Assembly (NCBI GenBank): GCA_002748265.1
Contig: PDRY01000022.1
Coordinates: forward strand, 62,001-126,000
Direction of reading: 5' to 3'
From: Rhodobacterales bacterium
GTDB taxonomy: Bacteria > Pseudomonadota > Alphaproteobacteria > Rhodobacterales > Rhodobacteraceae
DNA length: 64,000 bases
Positions 8,547 to 16,680 of the stretch are shown here, piece after piece (position 1 is the stretch's first letter; each line of letters opens with the position of its first letter). A program made the translations under genes and the position numbers. The notes under the pieces are model-generated. The model had not been told where the DNA came from. It saw nothing but the letters and a program-made list of their open reading frames with translations, and did no database searches.

Positions 8547-9929
8547 TCAAGCGGAAAGCGCCACGCGATTGCGCCCTTCCGACTTTGCTCTGAACAGCGC
8601 CCGGTCGGCCTCCTCCAGAAGCTGTTCAGCCGCTTCGGGGCCCGTCAGCGCATGGCCTGCGACCGCGACGCCGATCGACGCGGTGAGATTCAGGAGCGAA
8701 TCGCAATGTGTGGAGGAGAACGGCTGCGCGGCGATTGCTTTGCACAAGGATCGCGCCCGGTCCCGCGCAGCGTCATGCGCGCAGTTGGGAAGCGCGATCA
8801 GGAATTCCTCTCCGCCCAGCCGCGCCAGCAGATCCCCAGGGCGCACGAGCCGCCGCAACCTGTTGGCAAAGCCAACAAGCGCATCATCACCTGCCGCGTG
8901 ACCGTGCCGATCATTGATCGCTTTGAAGTGATCAAGATCCAGCACCATGGCGGTGAGCGGAACCAGATGCGCCGACATCCCGACCAGTTGGGACAGGGCA
9001 AAGCGGCGGTTGTGGAGCCCGGTCAGCGGATCGGTCACCGCAGCCTGAAGGCCGCTGAGCACACGGTCGCGAAACTGCTCCGAACGACGCTTGCGCCGCA
9101 TCAGGCGCCCAGAGCGATGGGCGATCTCTGCCGCACTGACCTGTGCTGCGATGACCTCATCGGCGCCAAGATCAAGGGCAAGCGCGGCCTGATCACCCTG
9201 ATCGGGCTCAAGCAGGATGAGCTGCATGACGTGGCGGGTTTCTTCATGACTGCGCAGGTCCGCAATCAGGCGCATCCAGGGCGCGTCGTTTCCGGGTTGA
9301 GAGGGGCGCCGCGCGTCGATGATCAGGACATCGGGTTGCGGTGCCTCAGGCACGCGGCCTTGAAGCGCGGTACAGGGCCATATCCGTGCCTCCGCCCGCG
9401 TCAGGCGTGTGATCGCGGCGCAAAGCGTTTCGCAGGCGCGCGGATCAGAGCCGAGCACGGCAATGCGTTCCTGCATCACGAAGCCGGGCGGAGCTGTGTC
9501 TTCGGCAAAGCCGAGCGCGCGTCCTGTCGCCGCCTCGGGGTTAAGATCGCTGGTCCGGCGCCGCAGCCGCAAGAGCGCCCGAATGCGGGCTAGGAAGAGA
9601 GGCGGGCGGGCCCAAGGCTCGATCACCTCATCTACTCCGGCGTTCAACAGGGCGAGCCGCAGGTCGGAGCTGGCATCTTGCAGCATCGCCAGAACGGGCA
9701 GATCCTCCGCATCGCACGCCGCGCGGGCTTTTCGAATCGACCGCTGCGCATCGCGCGTTGCTGCGAGCGCGCTGAAAATGATGAGATCCGCCCGGGCGCA
9801 CAGCCCATCTTGCACCGCATCCTCGACGGTGACGGCAGAGCTGGCGGAGTATCCAGCTGCTTCGAGTGTCGCGCGATGCACGATTCGTTGCGCCGCAGTT
9901 CCACCAATGATCACAACTTTACTTGGCAC
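8547..9929 (-). CDS. pleD: PleD-like diguanylate cyclase with two degenerate receiver domains
   Basis: The domain order is receiver-receiver-GGDEF, as in PleD, over 460 residues. The cyclase domain keeps the GGEEF active site (about residues 372-376) and the inhibitory RxxD site (RPGD) just before it, so it should make cyclic-di-GMP from GTP. The first receiver begins KVVIIGG, where active receivers have an acidic pair, and the phospho-acceptor strand reads LIIFSAL with Ser instead of Asp. The second receiver keeps an Asp in VLIIDARR but also lacks the acidic pair. A GTG start at 9927-9929 behind AGAAGG gives the usual receiver N-terminus; an ATG at 9954-9956 is an alternative. Confidence 0.85.
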   Translation of the reverse strand: MPSKVVIIGGTAAQRIVHRATLEAAGYSASSAVTVEDAVQDGLCARADLIIFSALAATRDAQRSIRKARAACDAEDLPVLAMLQDASSDLRLALLNAGVDEVIEPWARPPLFLARIRALLRLRRRTSDLNPEAATGRALGFAEDTAPPGFVMQERIAVLGSDPRACETLCAAITRLTRAEARIWPCTALQGRVPEAPQPDVLIIDARRPSQPGNDAPWMRLIADLRSHEETRHVMQLILLEPDQGDQAALALDLGADEVIAAQVSAAEIAHRSGRLMRRKRRSEQFRDRVLSGLQAAVTDPLTGLHNRRFALSQLVGMSAHLVPLTAMVLDLDHFKAINDRHGHAAGDDALVGFANRLRRLVRPGDLLARLGGEEFLIALPNCAHDAARDRARSLCKAIAAQPFSSTHCDSLLNLTASIGVAVAGHALTGPEAAEQLLEEADRALFRAKSEGRNRVALSA

Positions 9930-10025
9930 GTCTCTCGAACCTTCTGTGAGATGCACGCCTGTCCCGTCTCCACATTTGCGCCGGAAGTGTTAAGAAATCC
10001 TTTCTGATGGCACGGAGGTGGCGAG

Positions 10026-10301
10026 ATGTCGGAAAATGCGGAGGTGATCGGCCTCAAGGCTCTGGCCTGGCTGATCGGACATGAAGAGCTCGGGCCAGTC
10101 TTCCTGGGGTCTTCAGGTGCCAGTGTGGAAAATTTGCGGGAAACCGCCCAAGACCCCGCCACTTTGACGTCTGTCTTGAGCTTTCTGACCATGGACGATG
10201 CGTGGGTCCGAGAGTTCTGCGACGCCCATGATCTTGCTTATGACGCTCCGATGCGGGCGCTCCATGCCTTACCGGGGGGAGCGCCCGTTCACTGGACGTA
10301 A
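10026..10301 (+). CDS. DUF3572 family protein
   Basis: The 91-residue protein has the DUF3572 features: a start MSENAEVIGLKALAWLIGHE, a central SVLSFLTMDDAWVREFCDAH and a short tail. It appears soluble and helical. The ATG follows ACGGAGG at 10013-10019. It is divergent from the PleD-like gene, and DUF3572 genes are often found near pleD or divK in alphaproteobacteria. The function is unknown. Its stop is four bases from the end of znuA on the other strand. Confidence 0.85.
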   Translation: MSENAEVIGLKALAWLIGHEELGPVFLGSSGASVENLRETAQDPATLTSVLSFLTMDDAWVREFCDAHDLAYDAPMRALHALPGGAPVHWT

Positions 10302-10305
10302 AGCG

Positions 10306-11457
10306 TTACTGCGCCAAGCAGTTGGACAGGGTCGCTGCGATCCGGCGCAGAACTTCCGGGTAGAGCGCGGCGCCGGGTGCGAGGTCGCGTCCGATCGGGT
10401 CCAGCGAGCCGGTGCGCGCGTCGGTGCCTTCGACCAACAGCGTCGTCCAATCCATTGACACCGACGGATCAGACAGGACGCAGGTGACGCCCGAGGCCGC
10501 CAATTCATCTTGCAGCGCAGCGATCCGTGCCGGTCCGGGCGAGGTCGCGTCGTGATCCGCAATGGACCCTGCGGCTTCCAGGCCAAAGCGGTCGCTGAAA
10601 TAGCCATAGGCGTTATGCGGCACGACATAGCTGCCCGAGACGCCATCCAACTGCGCCGCAATCTCTTGCTGAAGCGCAGCAAGCTCGGCCATCGCAGCTT
10701 CGGCATTGGCATGATACTGCGCTGCATTTTCCGGGTCGGCCTCGGCGAGAATCTTGGCGATTTCATGGGTCCAGGCAGACGCGACCGCCGGGTCCAGCCA
10801 GGCGTGGGGGTCTAGCCCCTCATGGACATGGGCGTGCTCACCGTCGCCATGCGCGTGGTCGTGATCGCCCTCTTCATGAGCGTGCTCACCTTCGCCATGT
10901 GCGTGATCGTGCTCGCCTTCTTCGTGGGCGTGCTCACCTTCGCCATGTGCGTGATCGTGCTCGCCTTCTTCATGTGCGTGCTCGCCTTCACCGTCATGCT
11001 TTGCAGCATGGTCGTCGTGGCTATGCCCATGCTCATGCTCATGCTCATGCTCATGCTCATGCTCCTCATGCTCATGCTCATGCTCATGCTCATGCTCGTC
11101 GCCGTCCGCGTCGCCGAAGAAGCGCATCGGCCAGCCTTCCGTTTCCAGCAGCTCAAGCGTTTTGGCCGACCCGGCTAGAGATTGGATAGGATCAGCAAGG
11201 TAGGGGGTCAGGCGCGCGCCGGTCCAGATGACGACGTTGGCGTCCGACAGACGGCGCGCATCCGACGGGCGCAGGGCGAAGCTGTGGGGCGACACATCGG
11301 GCGGAAGCAGAAGGTCGGGGGCGGTTACTCCGTCCATGACGCGGGCGGTCAGGCTGTGAATGGGGGCAATATCTGTCACGACACGCAGCGGATCTGCAAA
11401 GGTGGCGGCAGGAATCATCAGGGCTGTCATAGCGACAGCGGTCAGGCGGTGGGTCAT
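10306..11457 (-). CDS. znuA: zinc ABC transporter substrate-binding protein with giant His-rich loop
   Basis: This periplasmic protein binds Zn2+ for the ZnuABC importer. A signal peptide (residues 1-21, ending ATFADP) precedes a cluster A-I binding fold with ligand candidates H34 (APIHSL), H218 (DPHAWL) and PHNAYGYF. The loop between them, residues 121-212, is mostly Glu-His and Asp-His dipeptides with about 33 histidines, longer than in most ZnuA proteins. It probably captures and hands over zinc. Residues 156-210 are 3.4 copies of a 16-residue unit. The gene is divergent from zur-znuC-znuB across a short region with a candidate Zur operator. Confidence 0.95.
   Translation of the reverse strand: MTHRLTAVAMTALMIPAATFADPLRVVTDIAPIHSLTARVMDGVTAPDLLLPPDVSPHSFALRPSDARRLSDANVVIWTGARLTPYLADPIQSLAGSAKTLELLETEGWPMRFFGDADGDEHEHEHEHEHEEHEHEHEHEHEHGHSHDDHAAKHDGEGEHAHEEGEHDHAHGEGEHAHEEGEHDHAHGEGEHAHEEGDHDHAHGDGEHAHVHEGLDPHAWLDPAVASAWTHEIAKILAEADPENAAQYHANAEAAMAELAALQQEIAAQLDGVSGSYVVPHNAYGYFSDRFGLEAAGSIADHDATSPGPARIAALQDELAASGVTCVLSDPSVSMDWTTLLVEGTDARTGSLDPIGRDLAPGAALYPEVLRRIAATLSNCLAQ
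10828..10992 (-). repeat. 48-base tandem repeat inside znuA (about 3.4 copies)
   Basis: The 16-residue unit GEGEHAHEEGEHDHAH is encoded three times (one copy with a Glu-to-Asp change) plus a partial fourth, nearly identical at the DNA level. The unit length is a multiple of three, so copy number can change without breaking the frame. Confidence 0.9.
11032..11097 (-). repeat. Glu-His hexanucleotide microsatellite in znuA
   Basis: Repeats of the six-base unit that reads ATGCTC on the plus strand encode the Glu-His run at residues 121-142. Six-base units keep the reading frame when copies are gained or lost by slippage. Confidence 0.9.
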
Positions 11458-11499
11458 GAAGAGCCTCTTGCAAGCGTTGAGTGCGGATTCTATAAACTC

Positions 11500-11513
11500 G
11501 ATGATATAACATC
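11500..11513. promoter_or_regulatory. candidate Zur operator between znuA and zur
   Basis: GATGATATAACATC is a 14-base dyad with only one mismatched pair of positions and the AT-rich centre expected of alphaproteobacterial Zur/Fur-type boxes. A second related stretch, GTGATATAAAATAAC, follows at 11521-11535. The site lies 43 bases before znuA and 23 before zur, so it could repress both directions when zinc is plentiful. Confidence 0.6.
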
Positions 11514-11535
11514 ACAAGAAGTGATATAAAATAAC

Positions 11536-12021
11536 ATGCACGATCTGGTCACGCCCCCTGTTGGCTTTGGTAGCCATGACCATCGGCGCTGCGCCGCGCA
11601 GGCTCTGCAAGCCGCCGAAGAAAGCTGCGCCCGGAACGGGCTGCGGCTGACCCCCGTCCGGCGCCGTGTTCTGGAGATCCTGGCGGAATCCCATCGCGCC
11701 ATGGGGGCCTATGACGTGCTGGAACGACTCAGCGCAGAAGGGTTCGGATCGAAACCGCCGGTGGCGTACCGTGCACTTGGGTTCCTGGTGGACAACGGCT
11801 TTGCGCATCGGATTGAGCGGCTCAACGCTTTCGTGGCCTGTGCCTGTCCCGGTCAAGCCCACAACCCTGCCTTTCTGATCTGTCGCGACTGCGGCATCGT
11901 CGCGGAGGCCGGGGACGCCCCGCTTGCGGCGCTGCGCAGTGTCGCGCAGGACGCGGGCTTCGCCATCGAGCGCACGGTGCTGGAGGCGGAGGGCCTGTGC
12001 CCCGCGTGCCAGCCCGCATGA
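11536..12021 (+). CDS. zur: zinc uptake regulator Zur, Fur family
   Basis: The 161-residue Fur-family repressor has an N-terminal winged helix (LTPVRRRVLEILAESHRAMG, then KPPVAYRALGFLVDNG) and a C-terminal dimerisation domain. The paired cysteines CRDCG and CPAC form the structural zinc site. Context decides for Zur over Fur: it directly precedes znuC and znuB and is divergent from znuA. The ATG start overlaps a promoter rich in TATA-like sequence. Its stop overlaps the znuC start by four bases (ATGA), implying translational coupling. Confidence 0.93.
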   Translation: MHDLVTPPVGFGSHDHRRCAAQALQAAEESCARNGLRLTPVRRRVLEILAESHRAMGAYDVLERLSAEGFGSKPPVAYRALGFLVDNGFAHRIERLNAFVACACPGQAHNPAFLICRDCGIVAEAGDAPLAALRSVAQDAGFAIERTVLEAEGLCPACQPA

Positions 12022-12794
12022 CCCTGATCGAAACGCGCGACCTGTCGGTCCGGCTGGACGGCAAGCCAGTGCTCCACGGGATCGATTTTGAGATCTCCGC
12101 CGGAGAAATCGTCACCGTTGTCGGCCCCAATGGGTCAGGCAAGACCACACTGCTGCGTGCGTTGATCGGAGCGGTTGCTGTGTCGGGCGGGGCCATCCGC
12201 CGCATGCCGGGACTGCGCTTGGGCTATGTGCCGCAGAAGCTGCACCTGGATCCCAGCCTGCCGATCCGGGTCGTCGATTTCATGCATCTGCCCGTTCATG
12301 TCAGCGATGAACACGTCACGGAAGCGCTTGGTCGCACCGGGGCGGCCGGTCTGGCCGAGCGACAGCTTTCAGACCTCTCGGGCGGGCAGATGCAGCGTGT
12401 CCTTCTGGCTCGGGCTTTGCTGTCCCGGCCTCAGATCCTGCTGCTTGATGAACCGACCCAGGGGTTGGACCAACCCGGCTCTGCGGCGTTTTACCTCCTG
12501 ATCGAAGAGATCGCGCGGGGCACCGGGGCGGCCATCTTGATGGTCAGTCATGAGCTCCACGTTGTGATGAGCGCGAGCGACCGGGTGATCTGTCTCAATG
12601 GTCATGTCTGCTGCGCGGGCACGCCAGAGCATGTCTCCTCGGCGCCCGCCTACCGCGAGATGTTCGGCACGGGAACCGGCGGGGCTTTGGCTCTCTATCG
12701 CCATGACCACGACCACGATCATGACGGCCAGTCGGGGCAGGCCTGCGACCACGACCACCACCCGACGGCGGGAGGCTCCCCCCATGCTGGATGA
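12018..12794 (+). CDS. znuC: zinc ABC transporter ATP-binding protein with His-rich tail
   Basis: The 258-residue ATPase powers zinc import. Walker A is GPNGSGKT (residues 36-43), the signature is LSGGQMQRV, and Walker B is ILLLDEPTQGL. The ATG at 12018 overlaps the zur stop, giving a start MTLIETRDLSVRL that fits the family better than an upstream frame extension. The last 30 or so residues are histidine-rich (RHDHDHDHD and DHDHH), which could bind zinc on the cytoplasmic side. The 3' end overlaps znuB by 11 bases. Confidence 0.95.
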   Translation: MTLIETRDLSVRLDGKPVLHGIDFEISAGEIVTVVGPNGSGKTTLLRALIGAVAVSGGAIRRMPGLRLGYVPQKLHLDPSLPIRVVDFMHLPVHVSDEHVTEALGRTGAAGLAERQLSDLSGGQMQRVLLARALLSRPQILLLDEPTQGLDQPGSAAFYLLIEEIARGTGAAILMVSHELHVVMSASDRVICLNGHVCCAGTPEHVSSAPAYREMFGTGTGGALALYRHDHDHDHDGQSGQACDHDHHPTAGGSPHAG

Positions 12795-13581
12795 TTTCCT
12801 GATCCGCGCGGCCCTGGCCGCCCTGGGCACGGCGCTCGCCGCCGGAGCGCTTGGCTGCTTCGTCGTTTGGCGCCGTATGGCCTATTTCGGGGACGCAACC
12901 GCGCACGCGGCCATCCTGGGGGTCGCCCTGGCCCTTTCGACGGATCTGCCGGTGATCGTTGGCGTGCTGTTGACAGCGATCGCCATGGTGCTGCTGCTGG
13001 AGCGGCTCTCCGGCCGCACGCGGGGCGCTGATACTATGCTCGGCGTGCAGGCCCATAGCGCATTGGCCATGGGCCTGCTGGCGGTGTCCCTGCTGCCGGG
13101 GCTTCGGGTTGACCTGGAGGCCTACCTGTTCGGAGACGTGCTGACCGTCACCCGTAGCAATCTGGCGCTGATCTGGGGCGGAGGCGCTGCGGTTGTGGCG
13201 CTGCTCGTCTGGCGGTGGAGACGGCTTTTGACCGCCACCTTGAACCCCGATCTCGCCTTTGCCTCCGGGATAGACCCGAAACGCGAAGAGCTGATCTTGT
13301 CCCTGACGCTCGCGGTCCTGGTGGCCGTGGCACTCAAGGTCGTGGGGGCGCTGCTGATCACCGCCATGCTCATCATCCCCGCAGCAAGCGCGCGGGGGGT
13401 GACGCGGAGCCCGGTGGCGATGGCCGTTGCGGCCGCACTGATCGGAGGCTTGGCCGCTTTGGGCGGGATCTGGTTCGCGCTGCTGGCCGATGCGCCGGTC
13501 GGGCCTGCCATTGTCGCGACGTCGGCGGCGATCTTCGCACTGTCGGTGGGAATTGGCGCAGTCCTGACGCGCGCGGGTTGA
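12784..13581 (+). CDS. znuB: zinc ABC transporter permease
   Basis: The 265-residue protein is a multi-spanning membrane permease of the ABC-3 family. Its start, MLDDFLIRAALAALGTALAA, is typical of ZnuB, and VVGALLITAMLIIPAASARG lies near the C-terminus. It forms the channel for zinc delivered by ZnuA and is energised by ZnuC. The ATG at 12784 lies inside the end of znuC, so translation is coupled. The long open frame upstream of this ATG is a shadow of znuC. Confidence 0.95.
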   Translation: MLDDFLIRAALAALGTALAAGALGCFVVWRRMAYFGDATAHAAILGVALALSTDLPVIVGVLLTAIAMVLLLERLSGRTRGADTMLGVQAHSALAMGLLAVSLLPGLRVDLEAYLFGDVLTVTRSNLALIWGGGAAVVALLVWRWRRLLTATLNPDLAFASGIDPKREELILSLTLAVLVAVALKVVGALLITAMLIIPAASARGVTRSPVAMAVAAALIGGLAALGGIWFALLADAPVGPAIVATSAAIFALSVGIGAVLTRAG

Positions 13582-13631
13582 CTTGGGGGCGACCCCAGGA
13601 GATCTAGTCCGCCCCAAAGGAGACCTGCGCC

Positions 13632-14093
13632 ATGCGTCATCTGCTGCTTGCAGCCCTGATCACCCTCGCGCCGCTGCACGCTATGGCGACATCCTGTTCC
13701 TTGCCGGACACCGCGCAGGCCGAAGCGAATGACATCGCGCGTGGTCTGGCGGCGTTTCGCGCCGCGCGCGGGCTTGCCCGCTCGGCGCCTGATGCAAAGC
13801 TGAGCGCTGCTGCGCAGGCCCACGCCTGCCATCTGGCTGAGATCGGGCAGATGACCCATGTGGGACGGGGCGGAACGAATTCCATGCAGCGGGCACTCTC
13901 CGCCGGGGCGCAGGTGCGGCTCGCGGCCGAAAACCTCGCTTGGGGCTATCGGGATGGCGCTAAGGTCGTCGCGCTGTGGTCGGGTTCGGCGGCTCACGCC
14001 CGCAATATGGCCCACCCACGGGCGACCCGCTACGGGCTAGGTATCGCGCAGAGCCCGCGCGGCCCCTATTGGGTGCTGCTGCTGGGAGGCTGA
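13632..14093 (+). CDS. secreted CAP/SCP domain protein
   Basis: The 153-residue protein has a signal peptide (residues 1-19, ending HAMA) and a single CAP (PR-1-like) domain. The domain is marked by the helix ANDIARGLAAFRAARGL, the conserved His in MTHVGRGG, and AENLAWGY followed by WSGSAAHARNM. Bacterial CAP proteins are extracytoplasmic and mostly of unknown function. The ATG follows AAAGGAG at 13616-13622. It may be transcribed from the znu promoter, since the gap from znuB is only 50 bases. It converges on dtd. Confidence 0.9.
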   Translation: MRHLLLAALITLAPLHAMATSCSLPDTAQAEANDIARGLAAFRAARGLARSAPDAKLSAAAQAHACHLAEIGQMTHVGRGGTNSMQRALSAGAQVRLAAENLAWGYRDGAKVVALWSGSAAHARNMAHPRATRYGLGIAQSPRGPYWVLLLGG

Positions 14094-14096
14094 CGC

Positions 14097-14534
14097 CTAC
14101 AGATCGACCCAGATCGTGACCGGTCCGTCATTGGTCAAAGACACCGCCATATCCGCGCCGAACTGGCCCGTTTGCGTGGCGATGCCAAGATCGGTCAGGG
14201 CTTTCGCAAAGGCCTCATAGGCTGCCTCTCCCTCCGCCGGAGGGGCGGCGGTGGAAAAGCCGGGACGATTGCCGCGTGCTGTATCGGCGGCCAAGGTGAA
14301 CTGGCTCACCACCAAGGCGCCGCCGCCCGTGTCCAGAAGGGAGCGGTTCATCTTCCCCTCAGCGTCCTTGAAAATCCGCATCTTGGCGATTTTCGCGGCC
14401 ATCTTTGCGGGAAGATCGGGCGCATCGCCCGCCATCGCACAGATCAGGATTAATAGCCCCGGCCCGCAGGCGCCGATGACGGCGTCATCGACCCGGACCT
14501 CTGCCGCGCTGACCCGTTGGACAAGCGCCCGCAT
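14097..14534 (-). CDS. dtd: D-aminoacyl-tRNA deacylase
   Basis: The enzyme hydrolyses D-aminoacyl-tRNA as a proofreading step. The 145-residue length matches Dtd, and the two signature blocks are present: [17 protein letters not shown] and [11 protein letters not shown] at the C-terminus. The start [13 protein letters not shown] is canonical. Its ATG overlaps the stop of the upstream kinase gene by one base (TGATG), so the two form an operon. Confidence 0.96.
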   Translation of the reverse strand: MRALVQRVSAAEVRVDDAVIGACGPGLLILICAMAGDAPDLPAKMAAKIAKMRIFKDAEGKMNRSLLDTGGGALVVSQFTLAADTARGNRPGFSTAAPPAEGEAAYEAFAKALTDLGIATQTGQFGADMAVSLTNDGPVTIWVDL

Positions 14535-15454
14535 CAGACTAGCTCCGCGCGGGTGGGCGGGTTGGCACCGGTCTGCGTGACCACATGGGCGGCAGCGCGC
14601 ACAGCCAGATCGAGCGCCTCGCGCAGGGCAGGTTGGCTGAGATTTTCGAGCGCGTCACGGCTCAGATGTCCCCCCTCCCACAGCCCCGCCAGCAACCCGG
14701 CATTGAAGGTATCGCCCGCACCGATGGTGTCCGCGACCGTGACCTTGGGCGGAATCAACATCACTTCCTGCTTGCGGGTATGTGCCGTCGCTCCTTGGGC
14801 GCCTTCCGTGCAAATGGCGAGCGCCGGTCCGCGCTCCAACAGGGCTTCGCAATGATCCTGAACGGAGCCAGAGCCGAGAAACCACGCCAGATCTTCGTCG
14901 GACATCTTCACGATGTCCGCGTCTTCGATCATGCGTTCCAGACGGTTGCGATAGGCGGTTTCGTTGGTGATGAAATCAGGGCGGATGTTCGGATCCAACA
15001 TCAGAACCTTCCCGGCCTTACGCAACTGCTGAAACAGGACCTCGAAACTGGACCCGCAGGGCTCGCTTGCGAGGCTGATGCCACCGAAAAACGCGGCCGT
15101 GCAATCTAGCTCTTCGGGCAGATTGTCCGACCGAAGCATCCGGCCCGCGCTTCCTTCGTCGTAGAAGGTATATTGCGCCTGGCCGTCGTTCAGCGCGACG
15201 AAGGCCAGCGTGGTCGGGCGTTTTGAGCGGTGGCAGAGATCCGTGTCGACATTACTCTCGCTGAGGCTGTGGGACAGCATCTTCCCGAACATATCGGTGG
15301 AAAGGCCCGTGAAAAATCGCACAGGGGCGCCGAGCCGACCAAGCGCGATGGAGGTGTTGAACACCGCACCGCCCGGGCGGGGCACAAAGCCGGGGCCGGC
15401 TGTGCCCTCCATCGGGATCATGTCAATCAGGGCTTCTCCGCAGGTGAGGATCAC
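14534..15454 (-). CDS. PfkB family sugar kinase, probably fructokinase
   Basis: The 306-residue ribokinase/PfkB-fold protein starts [14 protein letters not shown], has the first signature region [16 protein letters not shown], and carries the catalytic/anion-hole motif [17 protein letters not shown]. It should phosphorylate a hexose or pentose with ATP; similarity to bacterial fructokinases suggests fructose, but the substrate is not fixed by the sequence. It is followed by dtd with a one-base overlap and begins 12 bases after the zinc-ribbon gene stop. Confidence 0.88.
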   Translation of the reverse strand: MILTCGEALIDMIPMEGTAGPGFVPRPGGAVFNTSIALGRLGAPVRFFTGLSTDMFGKMLSHSLSESNVDTDLCHRSKRPTTLAFVALNDGQAQYTFYDEGSAGRMLRSDNLPEELDCTAAFFGGISLASEPCGSSFEVLFQQLRKAGKVLMLDPNIRPDFITNETAYRNRLERMIEDADIVKMSDEDLAWFLGSGSVQDHCEALLERGPALAICTEGAQGATAHTRKQEVMLIPPKVTVADTIGAGDTFNAGLLAGLWEGGHLSRDALENLSQPALREALDLAVRAAAHVVTQTGANPPTRAELV

Positions 15455-15466
15455 GGGCAGGCTCCT

Positions 15467-16630
15467 TTAATATTCGGGGAACGAGACTGAGATCGCGCCT
15501 CCGGTTTCGTTCATCGCGTACACATAGCCAACCGCAGCAGCAACCAGCAGGCCGATCACCACAGCGATGGCGATCTTCCATGCGGACCACGGGCGTTCGC
15601 CCTGGACCCGGCCCGTGCGCCCGTTGACGACGAAGCGATAGGTGCGGCCCCGGTACTTGTAGGCGGCGAGCCAGACCGGCAGCAGGATATGTTTGAAGGT
15701 CACATCGCTGATCTGGGTTTCGATATGGTGAATACGTTGCTTGTCGCCACCGATATCGAACCGCACGTCCCGTTGGATCACCCGATCCATATGGGTGCGG
15801 GCCTCCTGAAAACCCTCCTGCAGCTCGATCTGGTAGGCCTCGGCCTGAAAGCCGGCGAGGTATTCAGGATTGTAAGGCTCCAGGGCGGCCAGATCCCAGG
15901 GCTCGAGCCCGTCGGTGTAGCGCTTGGGCAGCGCGCGCGAGGCCAGCACCAGCACATCGTCAAAGAACCGCGCCACGCGGCCCGATTTTGGACTCCAGCG
16001 GGTGCGGGCGACACGCACGGTCTCGCGTTTGCCATCGCGCATCACCGTGCGGTTTTCATAGTAGACCGTGCCGCGTTCGCCCCGGTAGCTGCTCTGCGTG
16101 TCGGCATCGAAGGTCCAGTAGGGGACGTAAATGCCGTTCATTCTGCGGCCCTTGCGGGCATAGTCACGCAGGCCGTTGGGGGCGAACCAAAGCCGCCCCA
16201 GCCAGTCGGTCATCGCCTTGCGGGCCTCGGGCTCATCAACGGCAAAGGGCAGCAGGCCCTTGGGTTTGATGTGGCGATGGGCGCCGGTATCGGTGACCAC
16301 GGGCGTGGCGCAGAACGGGCATTCGGCGGCGTGAATGTCGGGGTCGAATTCGAAATTGGCGCCGCAGTTGGGGCACTGCGTGGTGCGGGTCTCTTCGATC
16401 TCCGCCTCGGGCAGCTGGTTTTCGAGCGCCCGGCGGAAATCCAGCTCGCGGATGGCCTCGCCGCCCCACGGGCCTGCGGCCTGCACGGGCTCGGTGTTGC
16501 CGCAATGGTCGCAGACCAAAGCCTGACTGTCGGGATCGAACCGCAGGTCCGATCCGCAGTTTCCACACGGAAAACGGTGATCGTCAGCCAGCATCACGCT
16601 GCCGCTGTCATAGCCCGGATCGGCCCCCAT
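15467..16630 (-). CDS. zinc-ribbon membrane protein (often mislabelled as primosomal protein N')
   Basis: The 387-residue protein begins with a zinc ribbon (CGNCG, then CDHCG, about residues 22-43) and a second one (CPNCG, then CPFCATPV, about residues 86-108). A long conserved region with IYVPYWTFDADTQSSYRGERG follows, and a single membrane helix lies near the C-terminus (IAIAVVIGLLVAAAVGYVYA). It lacks any helicase motif. Similar TFIIB-like zinc-ribbon proteins occur beside YdjI-type SPFH proteins, as here (the SPFH gene ends 51 bases before it). The ATG at 16628-16630 follows AAGGGAG. A role in membrane-associated stress assembly is inferred from context. Confidence 0.8.
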   Translation of the reverse strand: MGADPGYDSGSVMLADDHRFPCGNCGSDLRFDPDSQALVCDHCGNTEPVQAAGPWGGEAIRELDFRRALENQLPEAEIEETRTTQCPNCGANFEFDPDIHAAECPFCATPVVTDTGAHRHIKPKGLLPFAVDEPEARKAMTDWLGRLWFAPNGLRDYARKGRRMNGIYVPYWTFDADTQSSYRGERGTVYYENRTVMRDGKRETVRVARTRWSPKSGRVARFFDDVLVLASRALPKRYTDGLEPWDLAALEPYNPEYLAGFQAEAYQIELQEGFQEARTHMDRVIQRDVRFDIGGDKQRIHHIETQISDVTFKHILLPVWLAAYKYRGRTYRFVVNGRTGRVQGERPWSAWKIAIAVVIGLLVAAAVGYVYAMNETGGAISVSFPEY

Positions 16631-16680
16631 GGCGCTCTCCCTTGGCGGTGGGAAGGGGGCGCAGCCGCCCCCTGGTCACA

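Noticed and set aside
10828-10992. Possible CRISPR array from the regular 48-base units
   Set aside because: The units are tandem with no unique spacers, lie within the znuA frame and encode a His-rich repeat.
10822-11178. 118-residue hydrophobic plus-strand frame rich in Met and Leu
   Set aside because: It is the reverse reading of the znuA Glu-His repeats (ATGCTC units), not a membrane protein gene.
13582-13631. Short G/C dyad after znuB as a terminator
   Set aside because: The stem is only about five pairs and has no U-tract, so read-through into the CAP gene is as likely.
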